Assembly: GCF_002420705.1 (NCBI RefSeq) | Contig: NZ_DIIM01000032.1 | Coordinates: 1-64,000, forward strand | DNA length: 64,000 nt | Direction: 5' to 3' | Source of the DNA: Sphingobacterium sp. UBA5670 | Lineage (GTDB): Bacteria > Bacteroidota > Bacteroidia > Sphingobacteriales > Sphingobacteriaceae | Shown: positions 8,511 through 18,213 of the stretch, one piece after another | Layout of the letters: each line of letters opens with the position of its first letter | Numbering within the stretch: position 1 is the stretch's first letter | The notes under the pieces: model-generated | Told to the model about the DNA's origin: nothing | Seen by the model: only the letters and a program-made list of their open reading frames with translations | Database searches by the model: none | Position numbers and translations under genes: made by a program

Positions 8511-9023
8511 TTAACTTTCCAGGATCCATTGAATAGCCTTTTGTTCATGTAATAACAGTACATCAAATTCTTCAGAACTAACAGTCGACTTTGCTGCTAG
8601 AAATATGACATTGGGATAGCCAATCAGTTTTTCGTGTAATAATCTCGCTCTCTTCATATGAAAATCAGATGTAATCACAATGAAAAGATCGGGAGAAATC
8701 TGTTTGATGATCTCCTTTGATAGCATGAAATCTTCATATGTATTTGTGGATAGTACACACGGAAGTAAATCTTTCTCAGCGACACCTCTTTCCATCAAAT
8801 AGGCTTTGGCATAAGCTCCATGTGGTTTTTCTGTCCGATTGAAATGTTCACCTATGCCCCCCGTACATAAAATTGCAGTGCCTTCATTGTGGCAATAGAA
8901 ATTATAGGCACAATCATTTCGATTTAATGCCATAACGCTAAGATTCCCTTGCTCATCATTGGGTGCACCCAGTAGTAATATCAGGTTTTTAATTTTTTCC
9001 ATCCGATTTAATGCTTCAAACAC
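8511..9023 (-). CDS. YdcF family (DUF218) protein
   Basis: A 170-residue protein of the DUF218/YdcF fold. LILLLGAPNDEQGNLS is the first strand and loop, followed by ILCTGGIGE, the ETSTNTYEDF-like segment here LSTNTYEDFMLSKE, and VITSDFHMKRARLL, which carry the conserved Asn, Glu, Asp and His of the family. Some relatives act in envelope polysaccharide metabolism, others have unknown roles; there is no membrane segment here, so it is probably cytoplasmic. A second ATG at 9002 is an equally good start. The gene is convergent with the acyltransferase. Confidence 0.75.
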   Translation of the reverse strand: MFEALNRMEKIKNLILLLGAPNDEQGNLSVMALNRNDCAYNFYCHNEGTAILCTGGIGEHFNRTEKPHGAYAKAYLMERGVAEKDLLPCVLSTNTYEDFMLSKEIIKQISPDLFIVITSDFHMKRARLLHEKLIGYPNVIFLAAKSTVSSEEFDVLLLHEQKAIQWILES

Positions 9024-9253
9024 TCAAATGTAATAAGACCGCTAGGAAAACCAGCAACGAACTTAATTTTTATCAAGCTATTTATTGATTCATAATGAAG
9101 TGGATTGATACTAAAAAAACAAAATGTTACAAAACATTTTTCAGAGTTGATTAATCAATCGATTGACTAAACTAATTCTGATAAAAGTTTATTTTCTTAC
9201 ACACCTATAAAAGGCGTATGATTTATATTTATTGCCACACAATATAAACCATT

Positions 9254-10834
9254 ATGAGAAAACTTTTAAATTTAATGCTTATGGCCCTCGCCATTGGAGC
9301 AGCCTCCTGTAGCAAGACAGTGGTAGACACCGAAGAATTTGCCGGAAATCTCAAAGCGAAAGCATCTACTGGCACGGTAACGAACGAATGGAACAGTAAC
9401 CCTTATAAACTGAACGTCATCTATTTCGTTCCAAATGATGTAGACTCTATTCCCAATTTCAGAAAACGGCTTAGCAAGATCCTGCTGGATGCACAAAATA
9501 TGTTTGCCAACAATATGGATCGTGAAGGCTTTGGGCGAAGATCTTTTGGACTGGATCTCCTCAACGACAGCCTAATTAACATCCATTACATCGCTGGAAA
9601 ATATGGCAAAGCTACTTACCCCTATTCAGGAGGTAGCGGAGCTGTAAAAACTGAAGTAGACAGCTATTTTGGTCAAAATCCTTCCGCGAAAAAAAGTGAG
9701 CATAATCTAATCATTATTCCAACTTATAATACCGATCCAGCAAATCCGGGAGGACCTCCATTCTATGGTACAGGTACGAGTTGTTACGCCTTGGATTATG
9801 TAAATCTGGACGCTAAGAACCTTGGAATAGGCGGTGATATTGGCTGGAAGGCGACCGTATGGATCGGCGGAATGATTCATGAACTGGGCCATGGCTTAAA
9901 TGCAAGTCATAATAGAATGAACAAAACATTAGCTCCTACCTTAGGCACTGCATTAATGGGTTCAGGAAACTCAACTTACGGAATCTCCACCACCTCATTA
10001 ACAAGTACCACTGCAGCAACATTCAACAATAGCCAGGTATTCAGCCCTGTGGCAAGAAGTGACTGGTATGCATCTGCATCTGCAGAAATCACTTCATTGT
10101 CCTCGAGCTTTGTAAATAACAAGATAATTGTTTCTGGAAAGTTTACTACAACAAAACCAGTGAATGACATTGTTGTTTGGCACGATAGAGAACCTTTCGG
10201 TGTAAATAACGATTATGATGCGGTACAGTGGGCTACAAAAATAATCGGTCAGGATAGTTTTCGATTTGAATGTCCATTAGCAGATTTCTATGATCTTACG
10301 GGCAATTACGAAATGCGGATCGGGTTTCTGCATGTCAACGGGAGCCGCACAACTTTAGGCTACGCCTATAATTTTGTTAACAATATACCCGATCTATCCA
10401 AAGTTGTTACTTATAAATTATTATCGACCACAGGCTGGTCAATTATCGCCAGTGATAGTAACGAACCCGGTTCACCGGCAAGCAATGTCCTGGATATGAA
10501 CAGAAGTACGGTTTGGCATACACCTTGGTCTTCTACCCAAACCCCACAGCCACATTTCTTCTCCGTCAATATGGGAGCAATACGTACAGTGAAAGGAGTT
10601 GCTTTCCGTAACCGCGACAATTTAAATGGAGCAATGAAGGATATCAATATTTATTCAAGTACTAATGGCATAATTTGGACGTTGATTAAAACAGCTCAAT
10701 TGAGTAAAGTTTCTGGATCCTGGATCAATGTTGATCTTAACACATCAATTAATACGCAGTATCTTAAAATAGAATCTACTAGTTCCTGGGGCGATTTCTT
10801 TTATTCTCATCTTGCTGATTTTGGGGCTTATTAA
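9254..10834 (+). CDS. Metzincin-like zinc metalloprotease lipoprotein with F5/8 type C domain
   Basis: The signal peptide ends in a lipobox (AIGAASC, Cys at about 19), so the protein is a surface or periplasmic lipoprotein. The catalytic domain has HELGHGLNASH, which is HExxHxxxxxH spacing with Asn where metzincins usually have Gly, and a possible Met-turn (ALMGSGN) about 20 residues later. The last 140 residues form a discoidin/F5-8 type C carbohydrate-binding domain (from about 385, with VLDMNRSTVWHT and VKGVAFRNRDN). This suggests a protease tethered to glycans or glycoproteins. It is a single gene with its own terminator at 10889-10919. Confidence 0.8.
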   Translation: MRKLLNLMLMALAIGAASCSKTVVDTEEFAGNLKAKASTGTVTNEWNSNPYKLNVIYFVPNDVDSIPNFRKRLSKILLDAQNMFANNMDREGFGRRSFGLDLLNDSLINIHYIAGKYGKATYPYSGGSGAVKTEVDSYFGQNPSAKKSEHNLIIIPTYNTDPANPGGPPFYGTGTSCYALDYVNLDAKNLGIGGDIGWKATVWIGGMIHELGHGLNASHNRMNKTLAPTLGTALMGSGNSTYGISTTSLTSTTAATFNNSQVFSPVARSDWYASASAEITSLSSSFVNNKIIVSGKFTTTKPVNDIVVWHDREPFGVNNDYDAVQWATKIIGQDSFRFECPLADFYDLTGNYEMRIGFLHVNGSRTTLGYAYNFVNNIPDLSKVVTYKLLSTTGWSIIASDSNEPGSPASNVLDMNRSTVWHTPWSSTQTPQPHFFSVNMGAIRTVKGVAFRNRDNLNGAMKDINIYSSTNGIIWTLIKTAQLSKVSGSWINVDLNTSINTQYLKIESTSSWGDFFYSHLADFGAY

Positions 10835-10888
10835 AAGCTAGATAGGCCTCTTTCAAAAAAGAAAATAGTCCTCGAATAATTAAATATG

Positions 10889-10919
10889 CGGTCGGTATAG
10901 TGAAATACCGGCCGTTTTT
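10889..10919 (+). terminator. Intrinsic terminator after the metalloprotease
   Basis: Ten-base arms CGGTCGGTAT (10889-10898) and ATACCGGCCG (10905-10914), with one G-T pair, a 6-nt loop and a T run at 10915-10919. Confidence 0.75.
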
Positions 10920-11048
10920 AGCTTTGATCACGGCGTACTGATAGACATTCACAAATAATTTGTTATTTTTAATTGATGATATGTACTTGCATCTGTTGGG
11001 GATCTCCCGTTAAGCAAAGCAAAAACACCAATCACAGATAACAATTTT

Positions 11049-11538
11049 ATGACTAAACAAGAGCTGATCAAAACCTTTGCTGACAATCATTGTACTGCTA
11101 TTTCTTATATCCGGTCATTACCTGAATCACATTTTTCCTTTAGCTACAAGGAAAAATGGACTGCTGGTCAGCAGCTAAAACATATTCTCTTAACGCTTTT
11201 ACCCTTTCCAAAGGTCCTGCAATCAAAAGATTTCATAGCCCAAAAATTCGGCACGATGGAGCGCGCGCCCTGGGATTACGATGCAGGCGCCAAAACAATT
11301 TCTGCCTGAAGAGATTGCAACCGAACAAAAAGAGCTCCTGATAGCGCGAATAGAAGAAACTTTAGAAACAATTAGTCAGCTTATTGCCTTATATAAGGAA
11401 GAGGAACTTGATCGTCTGGCTCTACCCCATCCTCTACTGGGAAAGCTCAGCATACGCGAGCTATTTTATCTGATGAGCTACCATCCAATACATCACCTTA
11501 ATCAGATCAAAGAGAATCTAATGGTACTAAATAAATGA
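11049..11538 (+). pseudogene. DinB-like protein gene broken by an internal deletion/frameshift
   Basis: Two overlapping frames (11049-11309 and 11281-11538) carry the two halves of one DinB/DfsB-like four-helix protein. The first has WTAGQQLKHILLTLLPFPK and the first metal-site His. The second has QAPKQFLPEEI, LPHPLLGKLSIRELFYLM and YHPIHHLNQI with the later His residues. Relatives have roughly 20 more residues between WDYD and QAPKQF. So this copy appears to have lost a short internal segment that also changed frame, near 11280. DinB-like proteins are usually metal-binding, thiol-linked detoxification enzymes; this one is probably inactive. Confidence 0.7.
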
Positions 11539-11591
11539 TATTATCTTTTACCTGTAATCTACGGGTCGAAATAAGCTTAATCAAGTATAGT

Positions 11592-12047
11592 CTATTGTCT
11601 TGTATGAACCATATCGTATAAATCAAATCCTTCAGCCCAGTAATCTTTGTGAATTTCCCTCAATATAAATCCGTTTTTCTTGTAGAATCCAAATGTAAAT
11701 TGGGAGGTTCCAACTTCTATCGTTTCGACGCTGCTATGACTGTAGAGAAAATCAATCCGGTAATGCAATAAGGCTTTGCCAAAACCAAATCCGTGATATT
11801 TTGGATTCAGAAAACTCCAACTCAGAAATCCTGTACGTTCATCATCCGAAAAACCTATCCCGCCACCACCGATAATTTGTCCATTAACAAGTGCTACAAA
11901 ATATCTTTCTACCTCCTGATCAAGATATTCCTGAAAGTCTGCGACCTCATTCGGCGCAAAGTACTTCGGTACATTCATGCGGAGAATATCAATCAGCTTA
12001 TTTCTATCCTGAACATCATATTCTCTAATTTCCAAATACTTATCCAT
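11592..12047 (-). CDS. GNAT family N-acetyltransferase
   Basis: A 151-residue GNAT enzyme when started at the ATG at 12047 (MDKYLEIREYD). The frame is open further upstream to 12194, but that part overlaps the preceding gene and is not protein-like. The core is IIGGGGIGFSDDE, then FLSWSFLNPKYHGFGFGKAL, the acetyl-CoA pyrophosphate loop (motif A), then a GTSQFTFGFYKKNGF strand-helix. The substrate is unknown. It lies 28 nt downstream of the 86-residue conserved gene and is probably co-transcribed with it. Confidence 0.8.
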   Translation of the reverse strand: MDKYLEIREYDVQDRNKLIDILRMNVPKYFAPNEVADFQEYLDQEVERYFVALVNGQIIGGGGIGFSDDERTGFLSWSFLNPKYHGFGFGKALLHYRIDFLYSHSSVETIEVGTSQFTFGFYKKNGFILREIHKDYWAEGFDLYDMVHTRQ

Positions 12048-12075
12048 AAGTAATACGGTTACAAATTTAATTAAA

Positions 12076-12336
12076 TTAAAGTCTATAACGCAATGAAATG
12101 GCCCGCCATATATCATTTGCAAAATCTTGGTCTTCATCAATACGATCAAAGGACCATTTGCCATTTTTCTTGACAATGTTCTGAATGACACCATCCAACA
12201 GTATTTCTACTTCCTCCTGTTCTTTCGTCACATCTCTTTTTAGTAACCTGACTTGATAATCCTGCCCTTTATAGGTAATGCGAAAAGTCTGTCCTTTGAA
12301 AGGATCATAAATCTTAAAACCAATTGTATCTTCCAT
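12076..12336 (-). CDS. Conserved hypothetical protein (86 aa)
   Basis: A small soluble protein with alternating strands (FRITYKGQDYQVRLLKR, then VEILLDGVIQNIVK) ending in a helical segment. No signal peptide, membrane segment or known motif is visible. It probably forms a two-gene operon with the GNAT gene downstream and is divergent from the PAS kinase gene. Confidence 0.6.
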   Translation of the reverse strand: MEDTIGFKIYDPFKGQTFRITYKGQDYQVRLLKRDVTKEQEEVEILLDGVIQNIVKKNGKWSFDRIDEDQDFANDIWRAISLRYRL

Positions 12337-12400
12337 ATCTATGTCCCTTAAATTTAGCTAAAAGATAATTTGGAATGAAACTAAAAAGCACAAAAAATCA

Positions 12401-12432
12401 TTGGCTATTGGCTTGATTTTTGAGTAATTTTA
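12401..12432 (+). promoter_or_regulatory. Possible Bacteroidota promoter of the PAS kinase
   Basis: TTG at 12401-12403, then 21 nt, then TAATTTTA at 12425-12432, close to the TAnnTTTG box. This is a weak match and is judged by eye. Confidence 0.35.
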
Positions 12433-12473
12433 GCGCAGCACTGCAGTAAGCAGGTCATCATTAGATATCCAAT

Positions 12474-13568
12474 ATGCAAAAACCACAAAAGGATGTTCCG
12501 ATTTTTTTTGAAGCATTAAATCAGATGCCGATTGCAACGGCCATTTATGATAATTCAAACCTCAACATCGCATTTGCCAATTCGCGGATGTTAAGCATGT
12601 GGCGTACTGAAAATGAGATCTTCGGGCACTCTTTCGCGGAGGTATTTCCCATATTTACGCAAGAAGGATTTACAGATATACTGCGTAATGTTTGGGAGAG
12701 CGGTGTTGCCTATAAGGCCTTTGATACGCCAGCGACAATCACCGACCGTGAGTTTAAAATTAAACGATATTTTGATTTTGAATATAAACCACTGTTTGAT
12801 AAGCGTGGCCGGACATATTCTATCCTGCATACAGCTACAGATGTTACCCACAAAATACACGCAGAAAAACCAAAGGATCAAGAAAATACCACGATTAATC
12901 CCGCAACAAACCTGCGGATGATTTCTTATACTCTTTCTCACGATGTCAAGAATCCATTAGCTCTCGCTAAATTAGGTATCGGTGTGCTGAAAGAACATTT
13001 AGACATGCAATCCAATCGACGGATAGAACTGTACGATGTGATCGACCAGTCGCTTGAAAACGTTGCAGATATTATTGATAAAACGGTGGAACTGAGTCTT
13101 GCTCCGGTTAATAGTTTAAAAAAACAAAACATCCGTTTAGATCTCACACTTCCCAATTGGTGTCGAGAGGCTAAATTATTATATCATAGTCCCCATACGG
13201 AACTGATCTTCGGTGATCTTTTTTCAGTAAACAGTGATCAGAATGGGATTTACCAGATCTTTACCAATCTGATTAATAATGCTATTAAATACTCTTCGGC
13301 CAATAAAAATGCGCAGGTACACATTTACAGTGAGAAAGTAACCAATGGCGTGTTATATATCATCAGAGATAATGGCATTGGCATCCCGCAACACGAACTC
13401 GAAGATATCCGTATGGAAAGACTTCGCGGTTCCAACTCTAAGGACTTTCAGGGAAAAGGCATTGGACTGTTTATCGTCCAGGAACTTCTGGAAAGACTGA
13501 AAGCGCAGATGGCAATCTTTAGCCAGGAAAATCGGGGGACCGAAATACGCTTGTTTTTCCCGAATTAA
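12474..13568 (+). CDS. PAS domain sensor histidine kinase (soluble)
   Basis: A cytosolic kinase of 364 residues with no membrane segment. A PAS domain covers about 8-130 (FFEALNQMPIATAIYDN, then the PAC-like YFDFEYKPL). The phosphoacceptor region holds SHDVKNPLALAKL. The ATPase domain has the N box FTNLINNAIKYSS, G1 DNGIGIP and G2 GKGIGLFIVQELL. The H box is followed by Asp-Val rather than the common Glu-Leu/Met-Arg, as in a subset of Bacteroidota kinases. No response regulator is adjacent, and two more kinase genes follow. Confidence 0.85.
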   Translation: MQKPQKDVPIFFEALNQMPIATAIYDNSNLNIAFANSRMLSMWRTENEIFGHSFAEVFPIFTQEGFTDILRNVWESGVAYKAFDTPATITDREFKIKRYFDFEYKPLFDKRGRTYSILHTATDVTHKIHAEKPKDQENTTINPATNLRMISYTLSHDVKNPLALAKLGIGVLKEHLDMQSNRRIELYDVIDQSLENVADIIDKTVELSLAPVNSLKKQNIRLDLTLPNWCREAKLLYHSPHTELIFGDLFSVNSDQNGIYQIFTNLINNAIKYSSANKNAQVHIYSEKVTNGVLYIIRDNGIGIPQHELEDIRMERLRGSNSKDFQGKGIGLFIVQELLERLKAQMAIFSQENRGTEIRLFFPN

Positions 13569-13662
13569 GTGTGCATCCCCAATTCAATTGATCTCGCTTT
13601 AATTACCGACGCTGTCTACGATATATTCTATTCGAGAAAAATCGTTGTTGGACTCCTGATTT

Positions 13663-15027
13663 ATGGCTAATTTTGACTATTCAGAAATTATAAGCAAATT
13701 CAGACACGTCCCTATGAATCATTTTCGTAAGTATTGGAATTTTTTTTCCCATATTGGCGCACATCCCGAGATGTCGTACATCGATTTCAAACGCGTCTAT
13801 ATGATAAACCTGATTGCACTATTATGTTTATTTCCTACAATTTTCTTCTCAATACTCAATCTTATTGATAAACGCTATATTCTATCGGCAATTAATTTTT
13901 CCAATTCAATATGTGCTTTTACCGTCCTTTTACTTCAATATTATGGAAAACACCCTATTGCTAAGGCCACACTGCTGACAAGCAATTCTGTATTTTTCTT
14001 CTTAGGGGCTCTGCTCTATAAAAATGGGGGCGAATACTTTTTACTGTGCACATTGATTGTCTCCATGCTGATGTATGACAACCGAAAGATTCATATTCTA
14101 CTTTGTCTCACTGTAGCTTTCCTGATTTCGCTTTTATATCTGCTCCCCGATATTTTTCCTCCAAATCAACAAGTCCCTCGGTCCAGGTCTGTTTTCAACA
14201 TTATCAATGCACTTGCTTTTATAGTTGTTGCGGTCAACTTCTTTCTCGATATCATTTATAAGAATATGAAAAAGATCGAACGTCAACGTCGTCATTTAGA
14301 ATCCTTAAATCGAGACAAAGAAAAAATATTTTCAATTATTGCGCACGACATTAAAAGTCCTTTTGCCAACCTTGAGGCATTGGTATTCATGTTTCGTAAC
14401 CAAATGCTTGACAGTACCACCTCACAGGAATACATTCAACAAATCTATCAGCAGATTAGGCAGCAGAATCAAGCATTGGATGACCTATTGCAATGGGGCA
14501 GCAGCAGCATGCAGGGAATGGACACCAAGGCGTCGGCACTATTAATCAACCCAATGATCCAGCAGATCATTAAAGGATTTATGGAGAACACGCAATCTAA
14601 ACAGCTAAAAATCAATATAAATATACCTACTGAGACCCAAATAATTGCCAATAGAGACCATACAATAATTATTTTACGCAACTTAATCAGTAATGCAATT
14701 AAATTCAGTTATGCTAATGGAAATATCAACATCTATGCTAGCACAGACGACCACTATACACATATCCATATTCAGGATGAAGGAATAGGCATCCCCCCCG
14801 CTAAATCAGCCTTATTATTTAACGAGATTCAGCAAAAGTCCTTTGGTACAGAAGCCGAACCTGGGTCAGGTGTAGGTCTTGTTCTATGCAAGGATCTTAT
14901 TGAACGGAACAAGGGTGTTGTGAACATCCAGAGCACGCCCAACAAGGGCTCAGTTTTTAGCGTGGGCTTACCTTCCTGCCCAAGCAATACGCCCCAGGTC
15001 AAGGTAGAAGAACCTACGTGCTGCTAG
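13663..15027 (+). CDS. Membrane sensor histidine kinase
   Basis: A 454-residue kinase. The N-terminal 200 residues contain about six hydrophobic segments (from LIALLCLFPTIFFSI through NALAFIVVAVNFFLDII) with no obvious periplasmic sensor domain. A short coil follows, then the H box SIIAHDIKSPFANLEAL, N box LRNLISNAIKFSY, G1 DEGIGIP and G2 GSGVGLVLCKDLI. It could sense a membrane-soluble or membrane-state signal. It is 95 nt downstream of the PAS kinase and may be part of the same unit. Confidence 0.85.
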   Translation: MANFDYSEIISKFRHVPMNHFRKYWNFFSHIGAHPEMSYIDFKRVYMINLIALLCLFPTIFFSILNLIDKRYILSAINFSNSICAFTVLLLQYYGKHPIAKATLLTSNSVFFFLGALLYKNGGEYFLLCTLIVSMLMYDNRKIHILLCLTVAFLISLLYLLPDIFPPNQQVPRSRSVFNIINALAFIVVAVNFFLDIIYKNMKKIERQRRHLESLNRDKEKIFSIIAHDIKSPFANLEALVFMFRNQMLDSTTSQEYIQQIYQQIRQQNQALDDLLQWGSSSMQGMDTKASALLINPMIQQIIKGFMENTQSKQLKININIPTETQIIANRDHTIIILRNLISNAIKFSYANGNINIYASTDDHYTHIHIQDEGIGIPPAKSALLFNEIQQKSFGTEAEPGSGVGLVLCKDLIERNKGVVNIQSTPNKGSVFSVGLPSCPSNTPQVKVEEPTCC

Positions 15028-15188
15028 CACAAAACTGATCGGCTAGCATTTAAAGGAAACAAGCACTGCCCTCTCTCATGGCTTGTATAATCCATGTTAA
15101 ACCTTTTTTCAAAGATGAAATAGGAAAAAAAGCATCACTGCTTTTGTAATTAAAACTTTATCTTTATGAAAAGAATTACACGGTTACT

Positions 15189-17309
15189 ATGATAGAGAAT
15201 ACGTTTGGAATGGATATTTTGCCAAAAAATGAACATGACCGACTGAAAGCACTCAGACGTTATAAAATTACCGGTACCCCATCCGAAGCTAGCTTCGATG
15301 GGATAGCAAAATTAGCCACACAAATATTTAATGCCCCTATTGCGTTATTATCGTTGGTCGACGCTGAATCTGTCTATTTCAAAGCAAATATTGGCATGGG
15401 GGCTACCAAAGAAACGAATCGTGGGACAAGCTTATGTAGTCTGGCTATTCTAAACAAGGAAGTAACTGTTTTCGAAGACACCCTGAAGGAGGACATACTA
15501 CTAGACAATCCAAACGTAATAGGTGATTTTGGCGTGCGATTTTACGCAGGTGCTCCACTCATTACTCACGATGGATTTATGATCGGATCGTTATGTGTTA
15601 TCGACAAGCATCCACGCACCTTCACGCACAGTGACCGACAGGTATTGGAAGGTCTGGCGCAGACAGCAATGGATCAAATTGAGCTTCGGAGCTCTTCCAT
15701 AGATAAAATTGACGAGCTCGAGGGACTTAATATTACCATGGCGACCATGCAACAACGGCTCCTCGAGCTTAACGATGAGATGGAACTTGCCAATGACGAA
15801 CTCTATCGTACCAATAGTCAACTGAATAAATCCTATGATTTGACAGTTCTACTCAACAAAAACCTCAAAAAGAGCGAACGTCGATTCAGATCCTTTATAG
15901 ATAAAGCTCCCATCGCTTTTGCTATTTTGACGGGCCGTGATTTATATATCGAAGTAGCCAACGATATGATGCTCAAACTCTGGCGTAAGACTGAAGCTGT
16001 CATTGGTAAACCACTCGCTCAGGCACTTCCCGAATTGCAAGGACAACCCTATTTTGGGATATTGGACAACGTTTTTACAACAGGCCAAAACTATATTGGA
16101 GACACCGCTTATGCAAAGCTTGAGTCAAAAGGTGTCATAGGCGAGCATTACTTTGATTTCACTTATGAGCCTTTGAAAAATGATGAAGGTGACACCGAAT
16201 CTATTATTGTTATCGCAAATGAAGTTACTGAACGTATTAAAAGAAACGAGCATCTCGAGGCGCTTAATCATCAGTTAGAAATTGCACTAAAAGCTGGTGA
16301 ACTTGGCTCTTACAACCGCGATATCAGAACGGGAAAAATGGATTCCTCTGAGACCTGCAAACTAAATTTCGGCCTCACTAAAAAAGATCGATTTGATTAT
16401 GAAGACCTTATGCAAAGCATTATTCCTGAGCATCGCGAAATGGTTTACAGTAAAGTTCAGGAAGCAATCCAAAACAGAACAACCTATCATGCTGAATATC
16501 TTATCCGTTGGCCGGATGGATCTCTTCACTGGATCAATGCCTCTGGCCTTCCCAAATACGATGCAGAAGGTAATGCAACCCACCTCATCGGCGTAGTTGC
16601 AGATATTACAAAAAGGAAAAATTATGAAACTCAAAAAGATGACTTCCTTGGTATTGCTAGTCATGAATTAAAAACTCCTGTTACAGGCCTAAAAGGCACT
16701 ATTCAACTCCTGGAACGATTCAAAGACAAAACGGGAAGTGAAGTTATTACAAGGCTTATCGATCAGTCCGCTGTCAATATAAAAAAAATTGTTACACTTG
16801 TTGACGATCTACTGAATATGCATCGAATCAGTGAGGGTCAGCTCCATCTTGAAAAGACAACTTTCAAAGCATCCAAGATACTTACGTCGAGTTGTCACAA
16901 TATTATATCTCAAGGCAACCATCAAGTCACCATTTCTGGGGATCTTGATGCTGATATCTTTGCAGACGAACAACGACTAGAACAGGTTCTTGTCAATTTT
17001 GTCAACAATGCGGTTAAGTACGCCCCAGAATCAAAAGAAATCAATATTGTCGTTGAACAATTGCAAGATCGAATAAAAATAACCGTTGTAGACAAAGGCG
17101 AAGGTATTAATCCAGCTGTACAGCCTTTTATATTCGATAGATATTACCGGGCCAATCATGAGGGTAAATCCTATTCAGGCCTTGGACTAGGGCTTTACAT
17201 CTCCGCTGAGATTATAAAAAAACACGCTGGTGAGATTGGTGTCGATAGTACTATAGGTAAAGGTAGCAGCTTCTGGTTCTCCATTCCTCTACCAATAGCA
17301 GAAAAATAG
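15189..17309 (+). CDS. GAF-PAS-PAS sensor histidine kinase
   Basis: A 706-residue soluble kinase. An N-terminal GAF domain covers about 15-170 (FNAPIALLSLVDAE, then FYAGAPLI and GSLCVIDKHPR). A coiled-coil linker runs to about 230, followed by two PAS domains (about 230-350 and 360-475, the second with the PAS_3-like WINASGLPKYDAEG). The HisKA H box is GIASHELKTPVTGLKG, with ATPase boxes VNFVNNAVKYAPE, DKGEGI and GLGLGLYISAEII. The first start is 15189; a second ATG lies seven codons in. It is the third kinase in a row and ends at a strong bidirectional terminator. Confidence 0.88.
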   Translation: MIENTFGMDILPKNEHDRLKALRRYKITGTPSEASFDGIAKLATQIFNAPIALLSLVDAESVYFKANIGMGATKETNRGTSLCSLAILNKEVTVFEDTLKEDILLDNPNVIGDFGVRFYAGAPLITHDGFMIGSLCVIDKHPRTFTHSDRQVLEGLAQTAMDQIELRSSSIDKIDELEGLNITMATMQQRLLELNDEMELANDELYRTNSQLNKSYDLTVLLNKNLKKSERRFRSFIDKAPIAFAILTGRDLYIEVANDMMLKLWRKTEAVIGKPLAQALPELQGQPYFGILDNVFTTGQNYIGDTAYAKLESKGVIGEHYFDFTYEPLKNDEGDTESIIVIANEVTERIKRNEHLEALNHQLEIALKAGELGSYNRDIRTGKMDSSETCKLNFGLTKKDRFDYEDLMQSIIPEHREMVYSKVQEAIQNRTTYHAEYLIRWPDGSLHWINASGLPKYDAEGNATHLIGVVADITKRKNYETQKDDFLGIASHELKTPVTGLKGTIQLLERFKDKTGSEVITRLIDQSAVNIKKIVTLVDDLLNMHRISEGQLHLEKTTFKASKILTSSCHNIISQGNHQVTISGDLDADIFADEQRLEQVLVNFVNNAVKYAPESKEINIVVEQLQDRIKITVVDKGEGINPAVQPFIFDRYYRANHEGKSYSGLGLGLYISAEIIKKHAGEIGVDSTIGKGSSFWFSIPLPIAEK

Positions 17310-17314
17310 ACTAA

Positions 17315-17342
17315 AAAGAGCCGGATTTTTATCCGGCTCTTT
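17315..17342. terminator. Bidirectional terminator between kinase and yegP-like gene
   Basis: Perfect 12-bp arms AAAGAGCCGGAT (17315-17326) and ATCCGGCTCTTT (17331-17342) with a 4-nt loop, placed between converging genes. Confidence 0.85.
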
Positions 17343-17368
17343 GCTTATCAAATTATAAGCTATGCTCT

Positions 17369-17698
17369 TTAAGCTATTTCCTCAACTGCAGCATCGGGTG
17401 CGTTCTTCTTGACAGATTCTATGCCATTCTCCATGCCACTTGCGCTTTCATACATCTCACTAGTTCCAATAATCTGGCCGTTGGTGGCTTTGAGATTGAA
17501 GTAATGCTTGCCATTCGTGGAAGTTTTACGATCAAATTTATTGTCATCCTGAGCATTCTTTTTAACAGATTCAATTCCATTCAAACAGTTAGCTTTAGTT
17601 GTATAACCTTCACTGTTTAAAATTACCTGTCCGTTTCCAGCTTTTAAATTAAACTGGAATTCTCCATTTTTTCTTGTTTTTACTTCAAATTTACCCAT
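17369..17698 (-). CDS. YegP family (DUF1508) protein, two tandem repeats
   Basis: A 109-residue protein made of two copies of the YegP module. Each has GEFQFNLKAGNGQVI or KHYFNLKATNGQII, then SEGY/SEMY, and closes with NGIESVKKNA. The duplicated sheet-helix unit matches the usual length of the family. YegP-like proteins are abundant, small and soluble, and their role is unknown. The gene stands alone and is convergent with the third kinase. Confidence 0.85.
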   Translation of the reverse strand: MGKFEVKTRKNGEFQFNLKAGNGQVILNSEGYTTKANCLNGIESVKKNAQDDNKFDRKTSTNGKHYFNLKATNGQIIGTSEMYESASGMENGIESVKKNAPDAAVEEIA

Positions 17699-18213
17699 TT
17701 TCTCAATTAATTAAATAAATACGTGGTTATTGGAATTAACTTCCATACTAAAGATAATACCACCCTAAGCTGGGCAGTATTTCATCGACCTAATTTTTTC
17801 GAGTTAGTATATCTTGTAATGGAATGGATTCTCCTTTTGATCGTGTGATCACCAAGCTTAGATTGACAATGAATAAGGTATAACCTAAAGTTATAGCAAT
17901 GCAATTTGAAACTTAAATATTTAGTACACTTAATAAACATAAACACCTATTTTACAAAGAATAATAATGGAATAAAAACAAAAAAACCTCAGACCAAATG
18001 GCAGTAAAAGCACAGCTTCTGATCATTAACGCATCAATTTTATATCGTCAATCATAAAAAGTTATAATTTTAAAAAGCGATTGATTAATTTCGAAAAGTA
18101 CACTATGAAATTAATACGCTAATTTTGGTTCATTCAATAAGAATGATTAAACACCCTAACCAAATTATAAAGGCCGTGCAATGTAGAACGGCAATAGAGC
18201 GATTTTTTAAAAC
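17699..18213. other. AT-rich intergenic region, no gene seen
   Basis: Divergent spacer of over 500 bp between the YegP gene and the AraC-type gene. A TAATTTTG box (18120-18127) about 90 nt before the AraC-type start is a possible plus-strand -7 element without a clear -33 partner. No tRNA, repeat or coding signal was noticed. Confidence 0.4.
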
